Assembly (NCBI GenBank): GCA_964035545.1
Contig: CAXIUT010000230.1
Coordinates: forward strand, 62,001-126,000
DNA: 64,000 nucleotides
DNA from: Bugula neritina
Taxonomy: Eukaryota > Bryozoa > Gymnolaemata > Cheilostomatida > Bugulidae
Direction of reading: 5' to 3'
This document shows, in pieces, positions 31,928-47,192 of the stretch (position 1 is the stretch's first letter; every line of letters begins with the position of its first letter). The notes under the pieces are model-generated. The model did no database searches. It saw only the letters and a program-made list of their open reading frames with translations, and was not told the DNA's origin. A program made the position numbers and the translations under genes.

Positions 31928-33477
31928 TGCAACACACTGAAATACACTGCAAAATACTGTAACACACTGAAATATACTGCAATACACTGCAACATACCGC
32001 AACATACTAAAATATACTGCAACATACTGAAATACACTGCAAAATACTGAAATACACTTTAACATACTGAAATATACTGCAACATACTGAAATACACTGC
32101 TACATACTGAAATATACTGCAACACACTGCAACATACTGCAACATACTAAAATACACTGTAACATATTGAAATACACTGCAACACATTGAAATATACTGC
32201 AAAATACTGAAATACACTGCTACATACTGAAATATACTGCGACACACTGCAACATACTGCAACATACTAAAATATACTGCAACATACTGAAATACACTGC
32301 TAAATACTGAAATACACTGTAACATACTGAAACACACTGCAAAATACTACAACATATTGAAATACACTGCAATACATTGAAATATACTGCAACATACCTA
32401 AATATACGGTAATATACTGAAATATACTGTAACACATTGAAAAATACTACAAAATACTGAAATACACTGCAACATACTACAACATACTGAAATACGCTGT
32501 AATACATTGAAATACACTGCAACACCTTGAAATATACTGTAACTCGCTGAAACATACTGTAACTCACTGAAATATAGTGTAATATATGGAAATGTACTGT
32601 AAAATACTGGAATATACTGTAACACACTGAAATATACTGCAACATACTGAAATACACTGTAACATACTGAATTATACTGCAACATCCTGCAACATACTGA
32701 AATACACTGTAACATACTGAAATACACTGCAACACACTGCAACATACTGCATCATACTAAAATATACTGCAACATACTGAAATACACTGCAAAATACTGA
32801 AATACACTGTAACACACTGAAATATACTGCAACATACTGCAACATACTAAAATATGCTGCAACATACTGAAATACACTGCAAAATACTGAAATACACTAT
32901 AACATACTGAAATATACTGCAACACACTGCAACATACCGCAACATGCTAAAATATACTGCAACATACTGAAATACACTGCAAAATACTGAAATACACTGT
33001 AACATACTGAAATATACTGCAACATACTGAAATACACTGCTACATACTGAAATATACTGCAACACACTGCAACATACTGCAACATACTGAAATACACTGC
33101 AACACATTGAAATATACTGTAACATACCTAAATATACGGTAATATACCAAAATATACTGTAACACATTTAAAAAAACTGCAACATACTGAAATACACTGC
33201 AACACACTGAAATACACTGCAAAATACTGTAACACACTGAAATATACTGCAATATACTGAAATACACTGCAAAATACTGAAATACACTTCAACATACTGA
33301 AATTTACTGCAACATACTGAAATACACTGCTACATACTGAAATATACTGCAACACACTGCAACATACTGCAACATACTAAAATACACTGTAACATATTGA
33401 AATACATTGCAACACATTGAAATATACTGCAAAATACTGAAATACACTGCTACATACTGAAATATACTGCGACACAC
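31928..33477. repeat. 3884-bp HOR, copy 5 (internal 2334-bp deletion)
   Basis: Left part 31928-33087 matches 25261-26420 (offset 6667); right part 33088-33477 matches 28755-29144 (offset 4333). The change of offset means 2334 bp are missing, leaving 1550 bp, and the switch can be located to 33080-33088. The deleted part would have held the 14-bp ATGCAAAT unit, so this is the only copy of the family without it. Confidence 0.85.
33080..33088. other. HOR junction, 2334-bp internal deletion
   Basis: The offset changes from 6667 to 4333. The bracketing bases are 33079 (G, matching only 26412) and 33089 (G, matching only 28756). Confidence 0.82.
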
Positions 33478-36400
33478 TGCAACACACTGAAATACACTGC
33501 AAAATACTGTAACACACTGAAATATACTGCAATACACTGCAACATACCGCAACATACTAAAATATACTGCAACATACTGAAATACACTGCAAAATACTGA
33601 AATACACTTTAACATACTGAAATATACTGCAACATACTGAAATACACTGCTACATACTGAAATATACTGCAACACACTGCAACATACTGCAACATACTAA
33701 AATACACTGTAACATATTGAAATACACTGCAACACATTGAAATATACTGCAAAATACTGAAATACACTGCTACATACTGAAATATACTGCGACACACTGC
33801 AACATACTGCAACATACTAAAATATACTGCAACATACTGAAATACACTGCTAAATACTGAAATACACTGTAACATACTGAAACACACTGCAAAATACTAC
33901 AACATATTGAAATACACTGCAATACATTGAAATATACTGCAACATACCTAAATATACGGTAATATACTGAAATATACTGTAACACATTGAAAAATACTAC
34001 AAAATACTGAAATACACTGCAACATACTACAACATACTGAAATACGCTGTAATACATTGAAATACACTGCAACACCTTGAAATATACTGTAACTCGCTGA
34101 AACATACTGTAACTCACTGAAATATAGTGTAATATATGGAAATGTACTGTAAAATACTGGAATATACTGTAACACACTGAAATATACTGCAACATACTGA
34201 AATACACTGTAACATACTGAATTATACTGCAACATCCTGCAACATACTGAAATACACTGTAACATACTGAAATACACTGCAACACACTGCAACATACTGC
34301 AACATACTAAAATATACTGCAACATACTGAAATACACTGCAAAATACTGAAATACACTGTAACACACTGAAATATACTGCAACATACTGCAACATACTAA
34401 AATATGCTGCAACACACTGAAATACACTGCAAAATACTGAAATACACTATAACATACTGAAATATACTGCAACACACTGCAACATACCGCAACATGCTAA
34501 AATATACTGCAACATACTGAAATACACTGCAAAATACTGAAATACACTGTAACATACTGAAATATACTGCAACATACTGAAATACACTGCTACATACTGA
34601 AATATACTGCAACACACTGCAACATACTGCAACATACTAAAATACACTGCAACATAATGAAATACACTGCAACACATTGAAATATACTGCATGCAAATTA
34701 CTGAAATACACTGCTACATACTGAAATATACTGCAACACACTGCAACATACTGCAACATACTAAAATATACTGCAACATACTGAAATACACTGCAAAATA
34801 CTGAAATACACTGTAACATACTGAAATATACTGCAACACACTGCAACATACTGCAACATACTAAAATACACTGTAACATATTGAAATACACTGCAACACA
34901 GTGAAATATACTGCAATGTACCGAAATATATGGTGAACTGCTGAAATATACTGTCACACATTGAAAAATACTGCAACATACTGAAATATACTGTAACATA
35001 CTGAAATACGCTGTAGCACACTGAAATACACTGCAACTCACTGAAATATACTGCACCCTACTGAAATACACTATAACATATTGAAAAATACTGCAGCATA
35101 GTGCAACATACTGAAATACACTGTAACATACTGAAATACACTGCAAAATACTACAACATATTGAAATACACTGCAACACATTGAAATATACTGCAACATA
35201 CCTAAATATACGGTAAGATACTGAAATAAACTGTAACACATTGAAAAATACTGCAACATACTGAAAGATACTGCAAGATACTGCAACATACTGAACTACA
35301 CTGTAACATAATGAAACACACTGCAACATACTGTATTATACTGACATGCACTGGAACATATTGAAATACACTGCAACAAATTGAAGTATACTGCAACACA
35401 CTGAAACATACGGCAACATACTGAAATATACTGCAACAGATTGATATATACAGCAACATACTGAAATATACTGCGAAACAATGCAATATACTGTAACATA
35501 CTGAAATATGCTGTAGCACACTGAAATACACTGCAACTCACTGAAATATCCCGCAACATACTGAAATACACTGTAACATATTGAAATATACTGCAACATA
35601 CTGCAACATACTGAAATACACTGGAACATATTGAAATACACTGCAACAAATTGAAGTATACTGCAACACACTGAAACACACTGAAATACACCGCAAAACA
35701 CTACAACATACTGAAACATATTGCAACATACTGAAATACACTACTACATACTGAAATATACTGCAACATACTGCACCATACTGAAATACACTGTAACATA
35801 CTAGAATACACTGCAACATACTACAACATATTGAAATACACTGCAACACATTGAAATATACTGCAACATACCTAAATATACGTTAATATACTGAAATATA
35901 CTGTAACACATTGAAAAACACTGCAACATACTGAAATACACTGCAACACACTAAAATACACCGCCAAATACTACAACATACTGAAATGCACTGTAACATA
36001 TTGAAATACACTGCAACACATTGAAATATACTGTAACATACCTAAATATACGGTAATATACCAAAATATACTGTAACACATTTGAAAATACTGCAACATA
36101 CTGAAATACACTGCAACACACTGAAATACACTGCAAAATACTGTAACACACTGAAATATGCTGCAATACACTGCAACATACTGCAACATACTAAAATATA
36201 CTGCAACATACTGAAATACACTGCAAAATACTGAAATACACTTTAACATACTGAAATATACTGCAACATACTGAAATACACTGCTACATACTGAAATATA
36301 CTGCAACACACTGCAACATTGTGCAACATACTAAAATACACTGTAACATATTGAAATACACTGCAACACATTGAAATATACTGCAAAATACTGAAATACA

Positions 36401-37141
36401 CTGCTACATACTGAAATATACTGCGACACACTGCAACATACTGCAACATACTAAAATATTCTGCAACATACTGAAATACACTGTAACATACTGAAATATA
36501 CTGCAACATACTGAAATACATTGCTACATACTGAAATATACTGCAACACACTGCAACATACTGCAACATACTAAAATATACTGCAACATACTGAAATATA
36601 CTGCAACATACTAAAATACACTGTAACATATTGAAATACACTGCAACACATTGAAATATACTGCAATGTACCGAAATATATGGTAAACTACTGAAATATA
36701 CTGTCACACATTGAAAAATACTGCAACATACTGAAATATACTGCGACACATTGCAATATACTGTAACATACTGAAATATGCTGTAGCACACTGAAATACA
36801 CTGCAACTCACTGAAATATACTGCAACATACTGAAATACACTTCAACACATTGAAATATACTGCAACATACTGAAATACAGTGCTACATACTAAAATATA
36901 CTGCAACATACTGCAACATAGTGAAATACACTGTAACATACTGAAATACACTGCAACATACTACAACATACTGAAATACACTGCAACACATTGAAATATA
37001 CTGTAACATACCTAAATATACGATAATATACCAAAATATACTGTAACACATTTAAAAAAACTGCAACATACTGAAATACACTGCAACACACTGAAATACA
37101 CTGCAAAATACTGTAACACACTGAAATATACTGCAATATAC
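33478..37141. repeat. 3884-bp HOR, copy 6 (right-truncated)
   Basis: Matches 4865-8528 at a constant offset of 28613. It ends about 220 bp short of the full unit at a junction within 37138-37153, where the sequence jumps to the 1701-type block. It contains the 14-bp unit at 34688 and lacks the 1-bp loss seen in copy 4. Confidence 0.85.
34688..34701. repeat. 14-bp variant unit, ATGCAAAT form
   Basis: Counterpart of 6075 (offset 28613). The preceding 4334-bp gap lacks one marker, which was removed by the 2334-bp deletion at 33080-33088. Confidence 0.95.
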
Positions 37142-37153
37142 TGAAATACACTG
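37138..37153. other. HOR junction, start of duplication II copy
   Basis: The left side follows 8525-8540 (offset 28613) and the right side follows 1697-1712 (offset 35441). The sources first differ at 37137 and 37154. Confidence 0.82.
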
Positions 37154-40100
37154 TAACATACTGAATTATACTGCAACATCCTGCAACATACTGAAATACA
37201 CTGTAACATACTGAAATACACTGCAACACACTGCAACATACTGCATCATACTAAAATATACTGCAACATACTGAAATACACTGCAAAATACTGAAATACA
37301 CTGTAACACACTGAAATATACTGCAACATACTGCAACATACTAAAATATGCTGCAACATACTGAAATACACTGCAAAATACTGAAATACACTATAACATA
37401 CTGAAATATACTGCAACACACTGCAACATACCGCAACATGCTAAAATATACTGCAACATACTGAAATACACTGCAAAATACTGAAATACACTGTAACATA
37501 CTGAAATATACTGCAACATACTGAAATACACTGCTACATACTGAAATATACTGCAACACACTGCAACATACTGCAACATACTAAAATACACTGCAACATA
37601 ATGAAATACACTGCAACACATTGAAATATACTGCATGCAAATTACTGAAATACACTGCTACATACTGAAATATACTGCAACACACTGCAACATACTGCAA
37701 CATACTAAAATATACTGCAACATACTGAAATACACTGCAAAATACTGAAATACACTGTAACATACTGAAATATACTGCAACACACTGCAACATACTGCAA
37801 CATACTAAAATACACTGTAACATATTGAAATACACTGCAACACAGTGAAATATACTGCAATGTACCGAAATATATGGTGAACTGCTGAAATATACTGTCA
37901 CACATTGAAAAATACTGCAACATACTGAAATATACTGTAACATACTGAAATACGCTGTAGCACACTGAAATACACTGCAACTCACTGAAATATACTGCAC
38001 CCTACTGAAATACACTGTAACATATTGAAAAATACTGCAGCATAGTGCAACATACTGAAATACACTGTAACATACTGAAATACACTGCAAAATACTACAA
38101 CATATTGAAATACACTGCAACACATTGAAATATACTGCAACATACCTAAATATACGGTAAGATACTGAAATAAACTGTAACACATTGAAAAATACTGCAA
38201 CATACTGAAAGATACTGCAAGATACTGCAACATACTGAACTACACTGTAACATAATGAAACACACTGCAACATACTGTATTATACTGACATGCACTGGAA
38301 CATATTGAAATACACTGCAACAAATTGAAGTATACTGCAACACACTGAAACATACGGCAACATACTGAAATATACTGCAACAGATTGATATATACAGCAA
38401 CATACTGAAATATACTGCGAAACAATGCAATATACTGTAACATACTGAAATATGCTGTAGCACACTGAAATACACTGCAACTCACTGAAATATCCCGCAA
38501 CATACTGAAATACACTGTAACATATTGAAATATACTGCAACATACTGCAACATACTGAAATACACTGGAACATATTGAAATACACTGCAACAAATTGAAG
38601 TATACTGCAACACACTGAAACACACTGAAATACACCGCAAAACACTACAACATACTGAAACATATTGCAACATACTGAAATACACTACTACATACTGAAA
38701 TATACTGCAACATACTGCACCATACTGAAATACACTGTAACATACTAGAATACACTGCAACATACTACAACATATTGAAATACACTGCAACACATTGAAA
38801 TATACTGCAACATACCTAAATATACGTTAATATACTGAAATATACTGTAACACATTGAAAAACACTGCAACATACTGAAATACACTGCAACACACTAAAA
38901 TACACCGCCAAATACTACAACATACTGAAATGCACTGTAACATATTGAAATACACTGCAACACATTGAAATATACTGTAACATACCTAAATATACGGTAA
39001 TATACCAAAATATACTGTAACACATTTGAAAATACTGCAACATACTGAAATACACTGCAACACACTGAAATACACTGCAAAATACTGTAACACACTGAAA
39101 TATGCTGCAATACACTGCAACATACTGCAACATACTAAAATATACTGCAACATACTGAAATACACTGCAAAATACTGAAATACACTTTAACATACTGAAA
39201 TATACTGCAACATACTGAAATACACTGCTACATACTGAAATATACTGCAACACACTGCAACATTGTGCAACATACTAAAATACACTGTAACATATTGAAA
39301 TACACTGCAACACATTGAAATATACTGCAAAATACTGAAATACACTGCTACATACTGAAATATACTGCGACACACTGCAACATACTGCAACATACTAAAA
39401 TATTCTGCAACATACTGAAATACACTGTAACATACTGAAATATACTGCAACATACTGAAATACATTGCTACATACTGAAATATACTGCAACACACTGCAA
39501 CATACTGCAACATACTAAAATATACTGCAACATACTGAAATATACTGCAACATACTAAAATACACTGTAACATATTGAAATACACTGCAACACATTGAAA
39601 TATACTGCAATGTACCGAAATATATGGTAAACTACTGAAATATACTGTCACACATTGAAAAATACTGCAACATACTGAAATATACTGCGACACATTGCAA
39701 TATACTGTAACATACTGAAATATGCTGTAGCACACTGAAATACACTGCAACTCACTGAAATATACTGCAACATACTGAAATACACTTCAACACATTGAAA
39801 TATACTGCAACATACTGAAATACAGTGCTACATACTAAAATATACTGCAACATACTGCAACATAGTGAAATACACTGTAACATACTGAAATACACTGCAA
39901 CATACTACAACATACTGAAATACACTGCAACACATTGAAATATACTGTAACATACCTAAATATACGGTAATATACCAAAATATACTGTAACACATTTAAA
40001 AAAACTGCAACATACTGAAATACACTGCAACACACTGAAATACACTGCAAAATACTGTAACACACTGAAATATACTGCAATATACTGAAATACACTGCAA

Positions 40101-40305
40101 AATACTGAAATACACTTCAACATACTGAAATTTACTGCAACATACTGAAATACACTGCTACATACTGAAATATACTGCAACACACTGCAACATACTGCAA
40201 CATACTAAAATACACTGTAACATATTGAAATACATTGCAACACATTGAAATATACTGCAAAATACTGAAATACACTGCTACATACTGAAATATACTGCGA
40301 CACAC
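37142..40305. repeat. 3884-bp HOR, copy 7 (left-truncated)
   Basis: Matches 1701-4864 at offset 35441, so the first 720 bp of the unit are absent. It carries TGCATCATAC at 37242 (counterpart of 1801) and the 14-bp unit at 37632. It begins the second large segmental duplication. Confidence 0.88.
37632..37645. repeat. 14-bp variant unit, ATGCAAAT form
   Basis: Counterpart of 2191 (offset 35441). Confidence 0.95.
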
Positions 40306-43300
40306 TGCAACACACTGAAATACACTGCAAAATACTGTAACACACTGAAATATACTGCAATACACTGCAACATACCGCAACATACTAAAATATACTGCAA
40401 CATACTGAAATACACTGCAAAATACTGAAATACACTTTAACATACTGAAATATACTGCAACATACTGAAATACACTGCTACATACTGAAATATACTGCAA
40501 CACACTGCAACATACTGCAACATACTAAAATACACTGTAACATATTGAAATACACTGCAACACATTGAAATATACTGCAAAATACTGAAATACACTGCTA
40601 CATACTGAAATATACTGCGACACACTGCAACATACTGCAACATACTAAAATATACTGCAACATACTGAAATACACTGCTAAATACTGAAATACACTGTAA
40701 CATACTGAAACACACTGCAAAATACTACAACATATTGAAATACACTGCAATACATTGAAATATACTGCAACATACCTAAATATACGGTAATATACTGAAA
40801 TATACTGTAACACATTGAAAAATACTACAAAATACTGAAATACACTGCAACATACTACAACATACTGAAATACGCTGTAATACATTGAAATACACTGCAA
40901 CACCTTGAAATATACTGTAACTCGCTGAAACATACTGTAACTCACTGAAATATAGTGTAATATATGGAAATGTACTGTAAAATACTGGAATATACTGTAA
41001 CACACTGAAATATACTGCAACATACTGAAATACACTGTAACATACTGAATTATACTGCAACATCCTGCAACATACTGAAATACACTGTAACATACTGAAA
41101 TACACTGCAACACACTGCAACATACTGCAACATACTAAAATATACTGCAACATACTGAAATACACTGCAAAATACTGAAATACACTGTAACACACTGAAA
41201 TATACTGCAACATACTGCAACATACTAAAATATGCTGCAACATACTGAAATACACTGCAAAATACTGAAATACACTATAACATACTGAAATATACTGCAA
41301 CACACTGCAACATACCGCAACATGCTAAAATATACTGCAACATACTGAAATACACTGCAAAATACTGAAATACACTGTAACATACTGAAATATACTGCAA
41401 CATACTGAAATACACTGCTACATACTGAAATATACTGCAACACACTGCAACATACTGCAACATACTAAAATACACTGCAACATAATGAAATACACTGCAA
41501 CACATTGAAATATACTGCATGCAAATTACTGAAATACACTGCTACATACTGAAATATACTGCAACACACTGCAACATACTGCAACATACTAAAATATACT
41601 GCAACATACTGAAATACACTGCAAAATACTGAAATACACTGTAACATACTGAAATATACTGCAACACACTGCAACATACTGCAACATACTAAAATACACT
41701 GTAACATATTGAAATACACTGCAACACAGTGAAATATACTGCAATGTACCGAAATATATGGTGAACTGCTGAAATATACTGTCACACATTGAAAAATACT
41801 GCAACATACTGAAATATACTGTAACATACTGAAATACGCTGTAGCACACTGAAATACACTGCAACTCACTGAAATATACTGCACCCTACTGAAATACACT
41901 ATAACATATTGAAAAATACTGCAGCATAGTGCAACATACTGAAATACACTGTAACATACTGAAATACACTGCAAAATACTACAACATATTGAAATACACT
42001 GCAACACATTGAAATATACTGCAACATACCTAAATATACGGTAAGATACTGAAATAAACTGTAACACATTGAAAAATACTGCAACATACTGAAAGATACT
42101 GCAAGATACTGCAACATACTGAACTACACTGTAACATAATGAAACACACTGCAACATACTGTATTATACTGACATGCACTGGAACATATTGAAATACACT
42201 GCAACAAATTGAAGTATACTGCAACACACTGAAACATACGGCAACATACTGAAATATACTGCAACAGATTGATATATACAGCAACATACTGAAATATACT
42301 GCGAAACAATGCAATATACTGTAACATACTGAAATATGCTGTAGCACACTGAAATACACTGCAACTCACTGAAATATCCCGCAACATACTGAAATACACT
42401 GTAACATATTGAAATATACTGCAACATACTGCAACATACTGAAATACACTGGAACATATTGAAATACACTGCAACAAATTGAAGTATACTGCAACACACT
42501 GAAACACACTGAAATACACCGCAAAACACTACAACATACTGAAACATATTGCAACATACTGAAATACACTACTACATACTGAAATATACTGCAACATACT
42601 GCACCATACTGAAATACACTGTAACATACTAGAATACACTGCAACATACTACAACATATTGAAATACACTGCAACACATTGAAATATACTGCAACATACC
42701 TAAATATACGTTAATATACTGAAATATACTGTAACACATTGAAAAACACTGCAACATACTGAAATACACTGCAACACACTAAAATACACCGCCAAATACT
42801 ACAACATACTGAAATGCACTGTAACATATTGAAATACACTGCAACACATTGAAATATACTGTAACATACCTAAATATACGGTAATATACCAAAATATACT
42901 GTAACACATTTGAAAATACTGCAACATACTGAAATACACTGCAACACACTGAAATACACTGCAAAATACTGTAACACACTGAAATATGCTGCAATACACT
43001 GCAACATACTGCAACATACTAAAATATACTGCAACATACTGAAATACACTGCAAAATACTGAAATACACTTTAACATACTGAAATATACTGCAACATACT
43101 GAAATACACTGCTACATACTGAAATATACTGCAACACACTGCAACATTGTGCAACATACTAAAATACACTGTAACATATTGAAATACACTGCAACACATT
43201 GAAATATACTGCAAAATACTGAAATACACTGCTACATACTGAAATATACTGCGACACACTGCAACATACTGCAACATACTAAAATATTCTGCAACATACT

Positions 43301-44189
43301 GAAATACACTGTAACATACTGAAATATACTGCAACATACTGAAATACATTGCTACATACTGAAATATACTGCAACACACTGCAACATACTGCAACATACT
43401 AAAATATACTGCAACATACTGAAATATACTGCAACATACTAAAATACACTGTAACATATTGAAATACACTGCAACACATTGAAATATACTGCAATGTACC
43501 GAAATATATGGTAAACTACTGAAATATACTGTCACACATTGAAAAATACTGCAACATACTGAAATATACTGCGACACATTGCAATATACTGTAACATACT
43601 GAAATATGCTGTAGCACACTGAAATACACTGCAACTCACTGAAATATACTGCAACATACTGAAATACACTTCAACACATTGAAATATACTGCAACATACT
43701 GAAATACAGTGCTACATACTAAAATATACTGCAACATACTGCAACATAGTGAAATACACTGTAACATACTGAAATACACTGCAACATACTACAACATACT
43801 GAAATACACTGCAACACATTGAAATATACTGTAACATACCTAAATATACGGTAATATACCAAAATATACTGTAACACATTTAAAAAAACTGCAACATACT
43901 GAAATACACTGCAACACACTGAAATACACTGCAAAATACTGTAACACACTGAAATATACTGCAATATACTGAAATACACTGCAAAATACTGAAATACACT
44001 TCAACATACTGAAATTTACTGCAACATACTGAAATACACTGCTACATACTGAAATATACTGCAACACACTGCAACATACTGCAACATACTAAAATACACT
44101 GTAACATATTGAAATACATTGCAACACATTGAAATATACTGCAAAATACTGAAATACACTGCTACATACTGAAATATACTGCGACACAC
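40306..44189. repeat. 3884-bp HOR, copy 8 (full)
   Basis: Matches 4865-8748 at offset 35441 throughout, with the 14-bp unit at 41516. The same diverged block that follows 8748 also follows this copy, so the copy moved with its flank. Confidence 0.9.
41516..41529. repeat. 14-bp variant unit, ATGCAAAT form
   Basis: Counterpart of 6075 (offset 35441); the last ATGCAAAT form in the window. Confidence 0.95.
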
Positions 44190-44849
44190 TGCAACATACT
44201 GCAACATACTAAAATATACTGCAACATATTGAAATACACTGCTAAATACTGAAATACACCGTAACATACTGAAATACACTGCAAAATACTACAACATATT
44301 GAAATACACTGCAATACATTGAAATATACTGCAACATACCTAAATATACGGTAATATACTGAAATATACTGTAACACATTGAAAAATACTACAAAATACT
44401 GAAATACACTGCAACATACTACAACATACTGAAATACGCTGTAATACATTGAAATACACTGCAACACATTGAAATACACTGTAACGCGCTGAAACATACT
44501 GTAACTCACTGAAATATAGTGTAATGTACGGAAATGTACTGGAAAATACTGGAATATACTGTAACATACTGAAATATACTGCAACATACTGAAATACACT
44601 GTAACATACTGAATTATACTGCAACATCCTGCAACATACTGAAATACACTGTAACATACTGAAATACACTGCAACACACTGCAACATACTGCAACATACT
44701 AAAATATACTGCAACATACTGAAATACACTGCAAAATACTGAAATACACTGTAACACACTGAAATATACTGCAACATACTGCAACATACTAAAATATGCT
44801 GCAACATACTGAAATACACTGCAAAATACAGAAATACACTATAACATAC

Positions 44850-44866
44850 TGAAATATACTGCAACA
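44850..44866. other. 100-bp deletion point
   Basis: The offset to the upstream copy changes from 35441 to 35341 within the units at 44850 and 44860. The ten missing units correspond to about 9419-9518. Confidence 0.85.
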
Positions 44867-44979
44867 TACTGAAATACACTGCTACATACTGAAATATACT
44901 GCAACACACTGCAACATACTGCAACATACTAAAATACACTGTAACATAATGAAATACACTGCAACACATTGAAATATAC

Positions 44980-44993
44980 TGCATGCAAAATAC
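44980..44993. repeat. 14-bp variant unit, ATGCAAAA form
   Basis: Counterpart of 14986 (offset 29994). The spacing from the previous marker is 3464, 100 less than the upstream 3564, because of the deletion at 44850-44865. Confidence 0.95.
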
Positions 44994-45013
44994 TGAAATA
45001 CACTGCTACATAC

Positions 45014-46103
45014 TGAAATATACTGCAACACACTGCAACATACTGCAACATACTAAAATATACTGCAACATACTGAAATACACTGCAAAATACTGAAATA
45101 CACTGTAACATACTGAAATATACTGCAACACACTGCAACATACTGCAACATACTAAAATACACTGTAACATATTGAAATACACTGCAACACAGTGAAATA
45201 TACTGCAATGTACCGAAATATATGGTGAACTGCTGAAATATACTGTCACACATTGAAAAATACTGCAACATACTGAAATATACTGCGACACATTGCAATA
45301 TACTGTAACATACTGAAATATGCTGTAGCACACTGAAACACACTGCAACTCACTGAAATATACTGCAACATACTGAAATACACTGTAACATATTGAAATA
45401 TACTGCAACATACTGAAATACAGTGCTACATACTGAAATATACTGCAACATACTGCAACATACTGAAATACACTGTAACATACTGAAATACACTGCAACA
45501 TACTACAACATATTGAAAGACACTGCAACACATTGAAATATACTGCAACATACTTAAATATACGGTAATATACAGAAATATACTGTAACACATTGAAAAA
45601 CACTGCAACATACTGAAATACACTGCAACACACTGAAATACACCGCAAAATACTACAACATACTGAAATGCACTGTAACATATTGAAATACACTGCAACA
45701 CATTGAAATATACTGCAATGTGCCGAAATATATGGTAAACTACAGAAATATACTGACACACATCGCAATATACTGTAACATACTGAAATATGCTGTAGCA
45801 CACTGAAATACACTGCAACTCACCTAAATATACTGCAACATACTGAAATACACTGTAACATATTGAAATATACTGCAACATACTGCAACATACTGAAATA
45901 CATTGCAACACACTGAAATACACTGCAAAACACTGTAACACACTGAAATATACTGCAATGTACCGAAATATATGGTGAACTACTGAAATATACTGTCACA
46001 CATTGAAAAATACTGCAACATACTGAAATATACTGCGACACATTGCAATATACTGTAACATACTGACATATGCTGTAGCACACTGAAATACACTGCAACT
46101 CAC
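45014..46103. repeat. 1090-bp sub-HOR, copy A of pair 3
   Basis: Counterpart of 15020-16109 at offset 29994, inside the downstream single copy of the 5347-bp HOR. Confidence 0.88.
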
Positions 46104-47192
46104 TGAAATATACTGCAACACACTGCAACATACTGCAACATACTAAAATATACTGCAACATACTGAAATACACTGCAAAATACTGAAATACACTGTAACA
46201 TACCGAAATATACTGCAACACACTGCAACATACTGCAACATACTAAAATACACTGTAACATATTGAAATACACTGCAACACAGTGAAATATACTGCAATG
46301 TACCGAAATATATGGTGAACTGCTGAAATATACTGTCACACATTGAAAAATACTGCAACATACTGAAATATACTGCGACACATTGCAATATACTGTAACA
46401 TACTGAAATATGCTGTAGCACACTGAAACACACTGCAACTCACTGAAATATACTGCAACATACTGAAATACACTGTAACATATTGAAATATACTGCAACA
46501 TACTGAAATACAGTGCTACATACTGAAATATACTGCAACATACTGCAACATACTGAAATACACTGTAACATACTGAAATACACTGCAACATACTACAACA
46601 TATTGAAAGACACTGCAACACATTGAAATATACTGCAACATACCTAAATATACGGTAATATACAGAAATATACTGTAACACATTGAAAAACACTGCAACA
46701 TACTGAAATACACTGCAACACACTGAAATACACCGCAAAATACTACAACATACTGAAATGCACTGTAACATATTGAAATACACTGCAACACATTGAAATA
46801 TACTGCAATGTGCCGAAATATATGGTAAACTACAGAAATATACTGACACACATCGCAATATACTGTAACATACTGAAATATGCTGTAGCACACTGAAATA
46901 CACTGCAACTCACTGAAATATACTGCAACATACTGAAATACACTGTAACATATTGAAATATACTGCAACATACTGCAACATACTGAAATACATTGCAACA
47001 CACTGAAATACACTGCAAAACACTGTAACACACTGAAATATACTGCAATGTACCGAAATATATGGTGAACTACTGAAATATACTGTCACACATTGAAAAT
47101 ACTGCAACATACTGAAATATACTGCGACACATTGCAATATACTGTAACATACTGACATATGCTGTAGCACACTGAAATACACTGCAACTCAC
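46104..47192. repeat. 1090-bp sub-HOR, copy B of pair 3 (1089 bp)
   Basis: Counterpart of 16110-17198 at offset 29994, carrying the same 9-bp unit at 47094-47102. Confidence 0.88.
47094..47102. repeat. 9-bp variant unit (1-bp deletion)
   Basis: Inherited copy of the 11753 event at offset 29994 from 17100. Confidence 0.93.
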
